This document shows positions 45,624 through 57,220 of a DNA stretch of 64,000 nucleotides, one piece after another. Position 1 is the first letter of the stretch. Each line of letters begins with the position of its first letter. A program made the position numbers and the translations under genes. The notes beneath the pieces were generated by a model that had not been told where the DNA came from, searched no databases, and worked only from the letters and a program-made list of their open reading frames with translations. Source of the DNA: Capronia americana (taxonomy: Eukaryota > Ascomycota > Eurotiomycetes > Chaetothyriales > Herpotrichiellaceae); NCBI GenBank assembly GCA_016110215.1, contig JADWQD010000001.1, positions 868,001-932,000 on the forward strand. Direction: 5' to 3'.

Positions 45624-46933
45624 ATGAGGGCTGCTCGATATCACGGCCAACGAGATATTCGGATCGAGAATATCCCTGTCCCCGAACCGAATCCGGGAGA
45701 ATGCCTGATTGAGGTGGAATGGTGTGGGATCTGCGGCACTGACCTTCACGAATTCCTTGCAGGTACGAGAAAGAAGTCTCACCTTGAGCATGACGCTCCT
45801 TGAGCACCGCAGTACACATCGTGCTTAGGTAGTGCGCGCGATAGTGTACATCTACTAAGAGAACTGTGCGCCAGGACCGCTAGGAATTCCTACGACAGAA
45901 CGCCCCGACCCTCTGACCGGAGGGGCTATGCCTGTCACCATCGGACACGAATTCTGTGGCCGCGTCAAGACGGCGCCTGCAGGGTCGAACCTCAAGGAAG
46001 GCCAGGCAGTCATGGTCGATCCCCATGTGCCGTGTCGACAGTGTCTGTCATGCACGTCGGGCAACGACCACTTGTGCGAAAAACTTGCATTTATAGGCAA
46101 CAGCGGCGGGAGGTGTGGTGGAGGGCTCGCCGAATTCGTGACCGTCGAAGAAAGGCACGTTCATCCTCTTCCAGCAGGGCTAAGTCTTGAGTTCGCCGCC
46201 CTCATAGAGCCGCTCGTGGTTGGATATCACGCCACCCAGCAAGCCAGTGTCGACTTGGAAGGGAAGGACATTCTCATCCTCGGTGCCGGGCCGATCGGTA
46301 TCGCCTTGATATCTAACCTGAGAGCTTGTCGGGTCAGACAAATCCTACTGAGTGAGCCTACAGCGAAGCGGTCCGAGACTGCGAGAGATCTGGTTGAGAG
46401 AGTGATAGACCCCAGATCAGAAAATGTTAGGCAAGTCTGTCGACAGTTGACCGACAATAAAGGCGTCGATGTCGTCTTTGACTGCGCCGGTGTACAGGTG
46501 GCCCTAGAGGCCGGGTTTGATGCTCTCCGGTTCAAAGGTATCTACGTTAACATTGCTCAATGGGAGAAACCAGTAAGAAGACCGGACCCCGTTATCTCCA
46601 CGGCCATCTGACCTGCTTTTTTACAGTTCAGCGTCAATTTCAGACCGTTTTTCCTCAAAGAAATCAAGATTGTCAGCTGCTGTTGCTACAACGACAAAGA
46701 TTTTAGTGACGTGATGGATCTCATGAGCAAAGGTAACTTTCTGATTTGTGCCCCTTGGAATATGGTGCTGATGATGTGACTTATCAGACATGTTACCGGG
46801 ATACAAACAGATGGTGACGAGCCGCATTGCCTTGGAGGACCTTGTCGTACATGGGTTCGATGAACTCATTAATCGCAAGGACGATCACATCAAGATTCTC
46901 ATTTCACCAAAGCTCACAGCTCGACAGCAGTGA
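45624..46933 (+). CDS. Zinc-dependent medium-chain dehydrogenase, (2,3)-butanediol dehydrogenase type
   Basis: An NAD(H)-linked polyol or alpha-hydroxyketone dehydrogenase of 362 residues. Exons are 45624-45762, 45875-46572, 46627-46732 and 46788-46933. Splicing restores FLAG-PLGIPTT, QWEKP-FSVNFRPFF and MSK-DMLPGYKQM, the standard BDH C-terminus ending HIKILISPK. Catalytic zinc residues lie in WCGICGTDLHE and GHEFCG. The structural zinc lobe has all four cysteines in PCRQCLSCTSGNDHLC. The nucleotide loop is LGAGPIGIAL. Enzymes of this subgroup interconvert vicinal diols and acyloins, which suits a role between epoxide hydrolase and Baeyer-Villiger monooxygenase. A second related gene lies at 52838, but the two are clearly diverged. 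Confidence 0.92.
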
Positions 46934-47881
46934 CCATATTTTACAGAGGCTTCGATGGGCAGAAGTCGAAGGATGTATCGTCGTGGCATTGATCTGCGTC
47001 AAGGTGGGCGGGATTATAGTAGGATTGCATATGTAAACCTGTCCTGCCTGGAAAAGGCTCTACGATCATGGACATGACATCCCCTGGAGGGCGAGCTCAT
47101 CGTAATTCACTAATGCTGTCCTCCGAGAGAATGGAATACCGTGAAGCCGATTGTGAGCGGAGACCTGCCTTCTTGGTAATCCGGTCGCTGCGGTCTATTA
47201 GACAAAGAGGGAGCTCGCTCTAGAATGGATTGCTTCACGATATTGCCCTCTTGCTTCTGCTTTCGCTCGGATACGGGCTTTGAAAATTCGAATGCCCAAT
47301 TCTGTAAAGCTTCGTCCGCACAGTGCTCCGGTGATCACTGAAATGGGGCCCCCACCTACTCCTTTCAAAAGCCTTTGCTGGGACACTAAACGCAGAATGG
47401 CCACTGCGGGTTGTATGAATGTCCAACTGTCAGACTGGGGCTCCTGGTTTCGACGAACCGAGGTCCAGTGTCTACGGTTTATCACCGGGTCAAGACGAGG
47501 CTCGACAGACCATTACCACCGTACTACACCGGGCTCAGTCTAGTCTCCCCACCCTGGTAATCGATGTATATCTGCAACCCTCGGGCACGTCTTCAACTTC
47601 CGAGGAACTCAGGCTCGGGCAGAGGAAGTATAACTACTAGCTCATCAGTCTTGATATCAGCCAGGAGATGCCTCCCTCGGATGTGAATGCGGCTCTTCCC
47701 TGAAGCCTGACTAATTGGGGTTTCAAGTTGTATTGCTCGATGGTTCCTTTCTTGCCGGTGGGTTTGGACAATGCTCTTATATCTTTCTCAGTTACCAGCG
47801 TATCATGCGATTGAGTGGGTCATTGCACACGGCTGCGTTTGATGAACTGCTGTCCCCGTTGCCTTTGTAGTAGAGATCAAG
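46934..47881. other. Intergenic region upstream of the BVMO
   Basis: A 948-nt spacer between same-strand genes. ORFs on both strands near 47200-47640 overlap each other and have no family character. No motif recognised. Confidence 0.4.
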
Positions 47882-49702
47882 ATGCCTCATATAGAGGAGC
47901 AAGAAGAAATCCTCCTCTCAGACAGAATACCTGATTATCCGCAATGCACGCCACGACCGATCAAGATCATTCACGTGGGCATGGGTGCGGCCGGGATGCT
48001 GTTTGCCCACAAGGCCGAGAAGTTCCTGCAGAATTTTACGCTGGTCTGCTATGAAAAGAACCCGCAGATCGGAGGAACCTGGTACGAGAACCGATACCCT
48101 GGCTGTGCCTGCGACATACCTGCCCACACCTACACGTTTCCGTGGTATCCCAACCCGGACTGGAGCGGTTACTACAGCTACAGCGACGAGATCCAGGAGT
48201 ATTTCCTCCGCTTTGCTCGCGAGTTCGGCGTCGCCAAGTACGCCGTCCTCGACACCGAAGTCACGGCGTGTACATGGGATGGCGACAAGTGGATGGTCGA
48301 ATTGCGCAGAAAGGATGGGTCCACCTTCTCCGACTCTTGTGACGTGCTGGTCAACGGAACTGGCATCCTTAACAAGTGGAAGTGGCCCGACATCGAAGGC
48401 AGACAGGACTTCAAGGGTGTAATCGCCCATTCGGCACAGTGGCCCCACGATCTTGACTGGAGTGGTAAAAAGGTCGCCGTGATCGGAACAGGATCCAGCT
48501 CTATCCAGATGGTGCCGAAGTTCGCGGAGAGTGCTCAGAGCGTCATGGTGTTCATGAGGAATCAGACCTATATTGGCCCACAGATTGGCTCCAGCATATC
48601 GAACAAAGAGGCCGACGAGGATGCGATGGACCCGCAAGCCGCTGGCAAGCACAGTTATACTAGCAAGGAGAAGGAGCGGTTCCGACAGGACCCCGCGTAC
48701 CACTTGAAGTATCGACAAAACATCGAGCGGGCGGTCGTCAGTGGCTTTCGAGCATTCTACCGAGGCAGCGAAGCGAATCTCCAAGCGAAAGCAGTTATGC
48801 AGAAGTCAATGGCGGAAAAGCTGGCACGGCCGGGATTGGAGGATATCAGAAAGAACTTCATCCCGGAATGGAGCCCGGGCTGCCGTCGACTAACGCCGGG
48901 AGAAGGGTACCTAGAGGCTTTGGCCCGAGAAAACGTCAAGCCAACCTTCGAAGGGATTCTTCGAATCACACCGAATGGCATACTGACCAAGACTGGAGTC
49001 GAGTATGAAGCAGATATCATTGCCTGTGCGACAGGCTTCGATATTCAGTTCACACCGCATTTCAAGATCACGGGCGTGAATGGCTTGGTCATGCAAGATG
49101 GTGAGCCAAATGTCTACGCATCTATAGCCTGCCCTGGATTCCCAAACTACTTTGTGGTCAATGGACCCCGGGGAAACTGGAGCCAGGGGGCGCAGCTCCC
49201 GAGCCACGACGTCCAGATCGAGTACATCATGCAGATGTGCCGGAAGTTGCAGCAGGACGGCATCAAGAGCCTGATGCCCAAGGCCGACGTGACGACCCAG
49301 ATGAACCTCTACATGGACGCCTGGCACAGGAAACACTCGGTGTGGGCGGAAAACTGTCGAAGCTGGTACAAGGTTAGTCATCGCTTTGTGTTCTGCTTGT
49401 TCATGGATTTCTGTGGCTATTGGTTCTACTTGGGTGCTGGCTCTTTACTGATCGTATTGGCGAAAAACCAGGACAACAAGCCTGATGGGCGCATCTACAC
49501 ATGGCCTGGCAGTCTACTGCACCACCTAAAATACCTCAAGACGCCTCGATTCGAGCATTACGATATGGTCTATCAAGACCCTGGAAATATATTTGCCTTC
49601 TTGGGTAACGGGATGACCGTAACCGAAACCAAGTTTAGCCCGGAGACTTTGCCGGTGCCTTACATCCGTAACGATGAGGACGAGGCGTGGGACATAGAGT
49701 AG
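47882..49702 (+). CDS. Baeyer-Villiger monooxygenase (class B flavoprotein)
   Basis: An FAD- and NADPH-dependent monooxygenase of 573 residues, inserting oxygen next to a ketone to make an ester or lactone. Exons are 47882-49372 and 49472-49702. The 99-nt intron (GTTAGT...ACCAG) contains no in-frame stop, but removal restores SWYKDNKPDGRIYTWPG, the normal family sequence. The FAD loop is GMGAAG, followed by GGTWYENRYPGCACD. The BVMO fingerprint FxGxxxHxxxWP is present as FKGVIAHSAQWP. The NADPH loop is GTGSSS and CATGFD closes the fold. It groups best with fungal steroid/cyclic-ketone BVMOs by overall layout. It lies between a diol-type dehydrogenase and an epoxide hydrolase on the same strand, with an esterase 5 kb away. 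Confidence 0.94.
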   Translation: MPHIEEQEEILLSDRIPDYPQCTPRPIKIIHVGMGAAGMLFAHKAEKFLQNFTLVCYEKNPQIGGTWYENRYPGCACDIPAHTYTFPWYPNPDWSGYYSYSDEIQEYFLRFAREFGVAKYAVLDTEVTACTWDGDKWMVELRRKDGSTFSDSCDVLVNGTGILNKWKWPDIEGRQDFKGVIAHSAQWPHDLDWSGKKVAVIGTGSSSIQMVPKFAESAQSVMVFMRNQTYIGPQIGSSISNKEADEDAMDPQAAGKHSYTSKEKERFRQDPAYHLKYRQNIERAVVSGFRAFYRGSEANLQAKAVMQKSMAEKLARPGLEDIRKNFIPEWSPGCRRLTPGEGYLEALARENVKPTFEGILRITPNGILTKTGVEYEADIIACATGFDIQFTPHFKITGVNGLVMQDGEPNVYASIACPGFPNYFVVNGPRGNWSQGAQLPSHDVQIEYIMQMCRKLQQDGIKSLMPKADVTTQMNLYMDAWHRKHSVWAENCRSWYKVSHRFVFCLFMDFCGYWFYLGAGSLLIVLAKNQDNKPDGRIYTWPGSLLHHLKYLKTPRFEHYDMVYQDPGNIFAFLGNGMTVTETKFSPETLPVPYIRNDEDEAWDIE

Positions 49703-50635
49703 CGGCTTTGAATATACCGAAATAGAATACCTTCGAATATGGTGTTCCTTCTCTGCGTTCTCTCTGTTGCGCCCATCTCAATGAAAGGGCCGCGAGAGAG
49801 ACGTCCATTCTTATGCCTCCTATGCGACAAATATCCCGACAGCTGCCGCGGCGAGCCTTGGTTACCAGTCTTAAGTTGTCCTCGACAGTGCTGCTACTAG
49901 TACAGGGCTGACGATCTCATGCCACCAGCATGGTGAGCGTCAAACATCGTTGCAGCTGGCACCGCCAGCGTTTCGACATCAGAAAATCCCTACTACGGCA
50001 GTGGCATCATCATACAGCCCTGTTCAAGCTCTGCCACTTTTTCTCTCCCTTCCCCTGGCGTCCGTCAGCATCGCACTAACGGATTCGGATGACCGGGTAC
50101 GCAAGAGGCTACCTACAGACTCTATACAGACAATGCTATTAACACACGACCTTTCTCAAAATTCACTCGCGGCCGAGAATCAATGTTTCTAGCGGACATC
50201 ACGTCATTTGCTAGCAGTCCACGTCTGTCAAGTATGTAGCTGTCATTGCAGCAGTCACGTTTCTCGTTATATGCAAGAACGAGCATAGGGGTTGACCCTC
50301 GGTGAGTCCGATCTAGCCGAGGATCTAACAGTTCTACTGTGAGTTCTGCCTGTTGCTGCCTAGACAGGGCCTGTCATAAGTCAGCTACAATCTCCGGACC
50401 AGCCCAAGGCTTGGCAGCTTGGCTTAGGACTGTAGCTTCGATCAGCATACTGGATACTTAGTAACTCTCCTTTCTTCTCCAGCCTGGGCCTTCGTGAGCT
50501 TCACTAAACACCAAGGCAACCCTTTATCATCCCCCAGTCAGTAACATTACCGACTGATTGCCTCAAACACAGGGAATCCAACGGATCTTCTCATACGAGG
50601 TCTGTCGGCGTCTACTTTTCTGGTGCAGTTCTAAG
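49703..50635. other. Intergenic region upstream of the epoxide hydrolase
   Basis: A 933-nt spacer between same-strand genes. No coding region or repeat is evident. An in-frame upstream CTG/GTG extension of the epoxide hydrolase frame begins at 50558 but lacks the family's start. Confidence 0.4.
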
Positions 50636-52115
50636 ATGGCCTCTCAGCCCCCATTCTCCGGCCCATGGACCGACAAGCACTTGAAGCTGAACTTTGAAGC
50701 CACCTTCGGCGATGAAATCCGTCCCTTCAAGATTTCCGTGAAACAGGACTTCCTCGACCGGACCAAGCTCAAGGTTTCGCTCACGCGCTTCACCGAGGAC
50801 CAAGAATGCCAAGAGGAAAATGTTGATGGACCTCCTCAGCGTTGTGCGCGAGATATCGCCCGGTTCTGGGCCAACGACTATGACTGGAGAAGCGTGGAAG
50901 AGCGACTGAATCAAACCCTGAACCATTTCACGACCACTGTGCAAACACCTGTGACAGAGCATCACAGATACGCGGATCCTGTTCCTCTGCACTTTGTCCA
51001 CCACAAGTCCAGTCGCCCCGATGCGATTCCACTGCTTTTCGTTCACGGATGGCCCGGGTCCTTTGTGGAAGTTGAAAGTCTTATTGCCCCACTGACCGAT
51101 CCTCCCCATACAGGGTATCCGGCCTTTCACGTCGTGGCACCCTCAATCCCAGGATATGGATTCAGTCCGGCGCCCCGAACACCCGGGTTTGGGTATCGCC
51201 AGGCCGGTGCGACTTTCCGCGCTTTGATGTTGAAGCTCGGCTACGAAAGGTACGTCTTCCAGGGCGGCGACGCCGGTGACTTGATCAACCGGTACGCGGC
51301 GGTCGATTTCCCCGACAACGTCGTCTCGGGCGTGTCCAACTTTTGGGTTACGCCGCCGCGCGAGGAGGACCTGGTCCGTCGCGCACAAAACCAAACGTCT
51401 GATGACGAGACCTACGTAATCGACTTTTACCAAAACTTCGTCGCGAAATCCTGGGGTTACGCCCAGCTGCAACAGACACGTCCCCTACGTCTGGCAATAG
51501 GTCTCACCGACAGTCCTGTCGGGCTGGCCATGTGGATCTACGACGGCCTCAGACCTGGTGTCATGGACCCTGCCAAAATCTGGACGCCGGACCGAATTGT
51601 TACCTGGACAATGATGCACTGGATCGGCGGACCGTATGGAGCGTTCTCGCTGTATAAGAATGGTGCCCAGGTGAGTCAAACCTCATAAGGCTTCTACATT
51701 GAAGGCGGCGGGACGATGTTTTTCTTTCCTCCAAGTGGCTACATATCTAGCCATCCCCTCGAGCAAGTGTATGATGCTTTTACGGCTGCGGAGAAAACAT
51801 TTGGCTGACGTGGGCTTTTCTTTCTGCACATCTCAGGATGGTGCCATATCCACCACGGGCATCAATCAGCTGCCCTATGTGAAACAACCCGTGGCAATAT
51901 CCGAGTTCCCTCTGGACATCTGGTACAGGACTCCTCTCGAATGGGCCAGAAGAGGCGGCAACGTGAAGTACCGCGTTGTCCACGAGAGAGGTGGCCATTT
52001 CCCGAGTCTAGACGCGCCTGATCTGTTGGTCGACGATATCAGGAGATTTTTTGGCGATCGTGAAGCCTCAGGCACAAAGGTCTTTTACGATCAAGGGGGC
52101 CACACCAATGCTTAA
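50636..52115 (+). CDS. Microsomal-type epoxide hydrolase (alpha/beta-hydrolase with EHN domain)
   Basis: A 437-residue hydrolase adding water to an epoxide to give a vicinal diol. Exons are 50636-51670 and 51837-52115, joined in phase by GTGAGT...CTCAG. The N-terminal EHN cap domain includes FKISVKQDFLDRTK and FWANDYDWRSVEE. The oxyanion motif is HGWPGS and the nucleophilic aspartate is in GGDAGD. The catalytic histidine is in ERGGHFPSLDAP. EFPLDIWYRTPLEWARR is a family block close to the C-terminus. The 166-nt intron is longer than its neighbours, and an extra small exon inside it cannot be ruled out. The enzyme would supply the diol for the butanediol-type dehydrogenases on either side. Confidence 0.92.
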
Positions 52116-52837
52116 GCAAGACTGTTCGGCCAGAATGTATATGAGACAAATCACGATCGATGACAATGATTAGAAACATGACGATACTTAGGACCTCTCG
52201 CTGGCTAAACAAAATTCAACAGGGCCTTGGGAGACGGACGTTTTGGTCCTCACTCTCCACCTTCTCACGGTGCAAGTACCTACAATCTGTCCAACTACTC
52301 ACAAACGGGTCTTGTCTCCCCCCCTGGCCATGTCGCAACTTTTCCCATTCTTCTAAATGGCCTTGCCAAATAACACGTTTGGCGAACGAAACCAAGGAAT
52401 GTCAATCACGGAGGACCTTCAAGGCTGGAGCTTCATTTCACCGCATATTGGCAAGAACAGGGCGAGTAAGACTGCTCGGATCTCACGCGCGACTCACCAT
52501 GACCGCGCCGCTGTTATAACCACTCAAACTCCCTCTCGCCTACGAACTCACTTCGCTCACTTCCACACTCAACTTTCATCCGGTCCAATACGACCAGCCG
52601 CATTTAAAAATAGGGAGAACGCTTTTGATACTAAGAGAGTGGAGAACGTACATATTGTACCCTCTGCTAAAGTCATCCAACAGCACCTAGAATCTTAACT
52701 AGGTTTGTGCCCAAGATTCGCGATCTGGGATGTACTTATCTCCTGAACAGAAGGTATGAAGGCTGTTCGTTAGACACAAATGGAAGAGGCCCCTCGGGAT
52801 GACTACAGTCGTTCTCGGTAAGAGTTACAACCTATGC
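52116..52837. other. Convergent intergenic region
   Basis: A 722-nt spacer between the 3' ends of the epoxide hydrolase and the second zinc dehydrogenase. No gene or repeat seen. Confidence 0.4.
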
Positions 52838-54197
52838 TCAAGGATCTACCAAGACCTTTACATGCTTATCCTTTTCATCTAGAAGGACACGGAATCCCTT
52901 ATCTACAGCGTCATCCAACGACACTCTCCCAGTTATCATCTTCTCCGGAGCCTTGATTTTCCCTATTTGTTGAAAGACGGAAGTCAGCATCCCGCCTACG
53001 ATAAACGTCTTCTCAAAAGCAAAAAGTTTGGGAATGAGAGCAAGTTCCTACCGGAAGCGATAGCATCAATGACCTCCTGAAACTCGCCACGGGTATAAAT
53101 ATTCGATCCAATGTAGCTGATCGATCTCCGATTGATCAAGTTTGGCGTCTTGATCACCAGCGGCGTTTCGAAGATACCGATGTTGATGATGGCCCCTTTG
53201 CCGCGTACGGACGCCAGCGCCACATCAAAGGCAGCTTGAATACCGGCACAATCAAAGACTGCATGAACGCCATATCCGTCGGCGATTCCCTTGCAGAAGG
53301 CAGGGACGTCTTCTTTCGTAGGATCCAGCACGTACGATGCGCCGGCGTCTTTGGCGTGCTGCCTCCTGGCGGGCGAGGGTTCAGAGACAATGACTGACCG
53401 GACGCCGTGGGCGAGAAGACAGTGAACCGCTGCGATGCCGATGGGACCTGAAAGTTTTGCAACTCCTCAGCATAGGGTTACTGTAATAAATGGCGTATGC
53501 ATGATGCGTATGCTTACCAGCTCCAACCACCAGACAATGATGCGCAGGCCCGACCTTGCTCAGCTTCACAGCGTGCCATGATACAGCAAGCGGCTCGACC
53601 AGCGCCCCGACATCGAGGGGCATGTCATCTGGGAGTTTGTGGATGGCTTCCTTGTCAATGCATATGTATTGGGCCATCCCGCCACCGTAGCCGCTGTACC
53701 CTAGGAACCCCCATTTCTCGCATAACCCATACGTCTCTTCCCGACACCAGTGGCACGTGCGGTCCGAGAGAACAGGGAAGACGGCTACTTTCTGCCCGAC
53801 TTCGAGATCCGTCACGCCCTCGCCCAATTCCACAATGGTCCCCGCGAATTCGTGGCCTGAAAATGCGTTAGTATCGCCGCCAATGTCTATTACCACTCTC
53901 AGAAGTCTTGCAGAGCTGACCGAACACAGACGGAATACTCTCGCCAGTCAATATGTGTGGTTTGGTGGGCGCGTTCATCGGCCCAACAGAATATTCATGC
54001 AAATCTGCAAGTAATTTATTACTAGTCAGCCCTTGATCTGCGCTTTCGACAGGAGATACGAGGTACAGAGATGATGTACCCGATCCACAGATTCCAGCCC
54101 AGGCATTCTTGACCTTCACCCAGCCAGGTCGCAAGGCTGGTACAGGGATCTCGTCCACGCGGACGTCTTTGTTGCCATGGAACCGGAGCGCACGCAT
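52838..54197 (-). CDS. Zinc-dependent medium-chain dehydrogenase, butanediol dehydrogenase type (second copy)
   Basis: An NAD(H)-linked diol/acyloin dehydrogenase of 353 residues. Five exons (54197-54080, 54004-53921, 53856-53518, 53447-53052 and 52962-52838) give GICGSDLHEYSVG, VFGHEFAGTIVELGEG, VVGAGPIGIAAVH and ASGKIKAPEKMITG. The catalytic zinc Cys, His and Glu are in place. The structural zinc lobe reads RTCHWCREETYGLC, with three cysteines rather than the usual four. The nucleotide loop is GAGPIGIA. It is convergent with the epoxide hydrolase. It is clearly diverged from the copy at 45624, so a different diol stereochemistry or regiochemistry is plausible. That is inference. Confidence 0.93.
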
Positions 54198-55051
54198 TGT
54201 CTAATAATAGGTTCTTTAAGACTGACTGATGAGATGAAGTATCTAGTAATAGATGTTATTATATACTCAATTCAACAACCTTCGGATAGGCATAAGAAGT
54301 CGTAAATGGACATGGAATCAAAGCTGGATGTTGCGAAACTTACAGAAATCAGCAGGGTACGGAATCCTCTTTTTGCTCAGACGTCTCCAACGACCGGCTA
54401 ACGAGTGCCGGATCATGCAGCCACCACCCGACAACAAGACAATATTACAATGGGTCAGTGCGGGGCAACAACGGCTTCACGGCTTCTCCATCCTCTAGGA
54501 CACGCGAGGCGGACTAGATATTCCTCGTCTGGGGATGTTCTGTTCACTACCGAGTAGTAAGGGACAGCTTTTCCCCGTGGAGGCGGACCGGCTCTGGGGA
54601 AGGAGGAGGGTTTCTCTCGGCAAACACCAAGCCTGAAAGCCGGCGAATATAACATCCCACGGGGCTAATCGGCGGTCTCTGGGGAATTGATCGGTACATT
54701 CCAGCGGTGTCAGCCATTGAGACAGGCCGTTGAGACAGCTACTTTATAACGTTTACAACATTACAACAGTGCTTGAAGTCCTGACGCCGGCTGCCAAATA
54801 TTTTCCGTCGGTAGAGTTCCTCCATTGTTCATGCTACCATGGTCCCGTTCTCCTTCCTAATGTAAAGGAAGACTCGGGGCTACAAGGCCAGAGACTGCCT
54901 CTTCTCACTACTCATTTATCCTTGAACTCCTACTCGCAAGGTGTATGAGGACCCTGAGGGTGGCTAAGAAGACCGTTACGAGCCGTCCAAGACTTAAATC
55001 GATTTAAAACGCTCACCAACGCCTGTACGTTGCTGCTTAACAGAACTCTTT
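54198..55051. other. Intergenic region upstream of the second zinc dehydrogenase
   Basis: An 854-nt spacer between two minus-strand genes. No supported gene, repeat or motif. Confidence 0.4.
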
Positions 55052-56234
55052 TCATTGCGCCACATGATCTTTGATCCATTCAATTATCAGATCATCAGTC
55101 TTGCGCCGCACAGCCGGGTCAGTGAAGTTTGAACCCATGGCGTAAATGTGCAGCTGGGCCCATTCGATGACCAGCCTGTACTTCAGGCCTGCCTTCTGGC
55201 AAAGCTCCGCCCACTGCTCCGAGTCTTGACGTGCAAACTCGGCACCTCCCGTGAATATCAGCTGTGGACTTAGACCTTGCAACTCGTCAGGCTGGCGACA
55301 GAGCGAGTTGACTTCGGTAGATTCCGGAGACCGGTCCCCGATGAACAGTCTGACCAGTCCGGGAATTGCCTCGTTCGCCACGAGAAAGTAGTCGCTTTCG
55401 ACGGCGGGGTTGCCTCCTTGATGAGCCTTCAAGGCCATGTCGATCCAGGGAGAGACCAAAACCATTGCCGCCGGCTGTGGGAGATTGAGCCGTTTCAGCT
55501 CCAAGCTGGCAAGAATACACAACCCGCCTGGGATGCTCTATCAGCAAAAGCCATTTTACATAGTATACGTGGAGACGCCTTACCCCCCGCAGAGTCACCC
55601 ATGAATATGATATTTCCCGGCGCAACGTCACTGCTCAGGAGAAAGCGATAAGCCTCAATGAAGGCGTCTCTCTGTGCGGGATGGCTTTCTTTGGTCGAGA
55701 GGGCTTGAGAAGCTGCAATCAGCTCACGCACGGCTCACGGACAAAATAGCCATGTCATGGAGAAAGAAACTCACGGTATTCCACCGTGAAGAAAGCTAGA
55801 TCCAGGGATCTCTTCCTCGCGCTTGCCAACCACCGTTCCATGTAGTTCAAGTACATCCTCGCTTCGCCACGGGCGTAGCCTCCGCCATGCGCATATAGGA
55901 TAACGCATCTTTGAGCTGTGCCCTTCCCCTTCCGCGCAAACTCGGAAAGATGGCGTGTCCCGGGGATGAGATATGCCGGAACAGTCTCATCGACTTTGCG
56001 AGCCCGTCGGAGGGAAATGTTCCCTACCGGCAGTCTATGGGTCAGATCCGGAAATGTGAGTGATGCAGACGAGAGATATGCTCGCTGTAGCTGCAACCGG
56101 AGGGGTTGGTAGACTGGAAAGTGCGGAAGTAACAATCGTCGCAGTACCACAAGGAAGGCCTGGGACAGAAACGAATGCAGGAACAGCAGGGTTTGCAATG
56201 GATGTTTCAGGATCAAGAGCAGAAGATTAGCCAT
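55052..56234 (-). CDS. Alpha/beta-hydrolase fold-3 esterase (hormone-sensitive lipase type), membrane-anchored
   Basis: A serine esterase of 354 residues. Exons are 56234-55775, 55712-55584 and 55527-55052. Splicing restores FFTVEY-PSQALSTK and MGDSAGG-GLCILASL. The ATG gives MANLLLLIL, and a long hydrophobic N-terminus (residues about 3-32) suggests a signal anchor. The oxyanion motif is AHGGGYARGE and the nucleophile elbow is GDSAGG. The acid residue lies near GGAEFARQDSE and the histidine is in QLHIYAM. An upstream TTG-led extension in frame was rejected as a start. Lactone or ester hydrolysis after the BVMO step is a natural role and would fit an ER-facing enzyme, but the sequence does not prove it. 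Confidence 0.88.
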
Positions 56235-57220
56235 AACGCAGGAAGTCAACGTTCGCGCCGTAGGGCTCTTAGCAGGGAAGTGAATCAGCCAGTCTGTTTA
56301 TGTTCAGGACTGTTGACAGCTACTCTTCTGGCTGTCGTCGGTTGTATTCGATCTCCAGTGAATGCGGGGATCTTGATCTTGGGACCGACAAGCCGAGACA
56401 CAAATCCTCGGCTTGACGTCGGTGTCGAAGCCTGAGTCCCACGCTCGTCCGAATGGCAAGTCCAGCACGACAACATATGTCCTAACTTGGACGGTTGCAA
56501 TGTCCGTGGTTCTGGCTTGAATGATCTGAATCCTATGTGTAGGAGGATCTCCGGAAATCGGCCATGGCTTCCAAACGCGGATCTATCAACCCATGTCCTG
56601 TACGCACCCTCTTTCCGAATCGGGCGGAGGCCGCGGGCAGTTAAACCACTTGTTGGCATTTCAGAGCGTATTTAAGCGTCATTCAAGACTCGCAATTCGC
56701 CAGTCTTCCCCAAGACCGCTACATATTCTCATTCGTCGTTTCGCCTCTGGCGGCCCATGACAGGCAAGGCTGTTAGTTAGCGTTTCTCTTTTCGCCGAAA
56801 GTTGCATTTACCCCTAACCTACCCGGCCACCCGCCGAAGCAATTACTGTGTGGGAGGGAAAGTAAACAGACAGACTCGGAGCGATGAAGTGTACAACACT
56901 TTGGCGAAAGCTGCAGGGCCAGTTACCATGGTATTTGTGACACAATTGGCAGGCCAGAAATCAGGCCAGAGGATGCGCCATAAGATATTGTTGATCTACC
57001 CGGGTCAGAGGGAAGCGTGGGTTGAGATCTGCGCGACTTTGTACTCTCGGCAACTTGGCAAGAAGGGACGATACTTGTGATAGAGACAAGCGAGCAGGCA
57101 TCTTAAATCACTACTTGGCCTAGCGTCTCCTTCGAGTTGCTGGAGGGATATAGTTGATAATTCTGTATTTCGATTGTACTTTCTCACGATCCTGTCTTTC
57201 CGGCGATACAAAAGGCCACT
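56235..57220. other. Intergenic region upstream of the esterase
   Basis: A 986-nt spacer between two minus-strand genes. Short ORFs on both strands have no family character; nothing else recognised. Confidence 0.4.

Noticed and set aside
47198..47640. Overlapping ORFs on both strands upstream of the BVMO
   Set aside because: They lack family motifs, lie opposite each other and have no consistent codon character.
47918..48784. 288-codon antisense ORF within the BVMO gene
   Set aside because: It mirrors the conserved BVMO coding frame and shows no domain.
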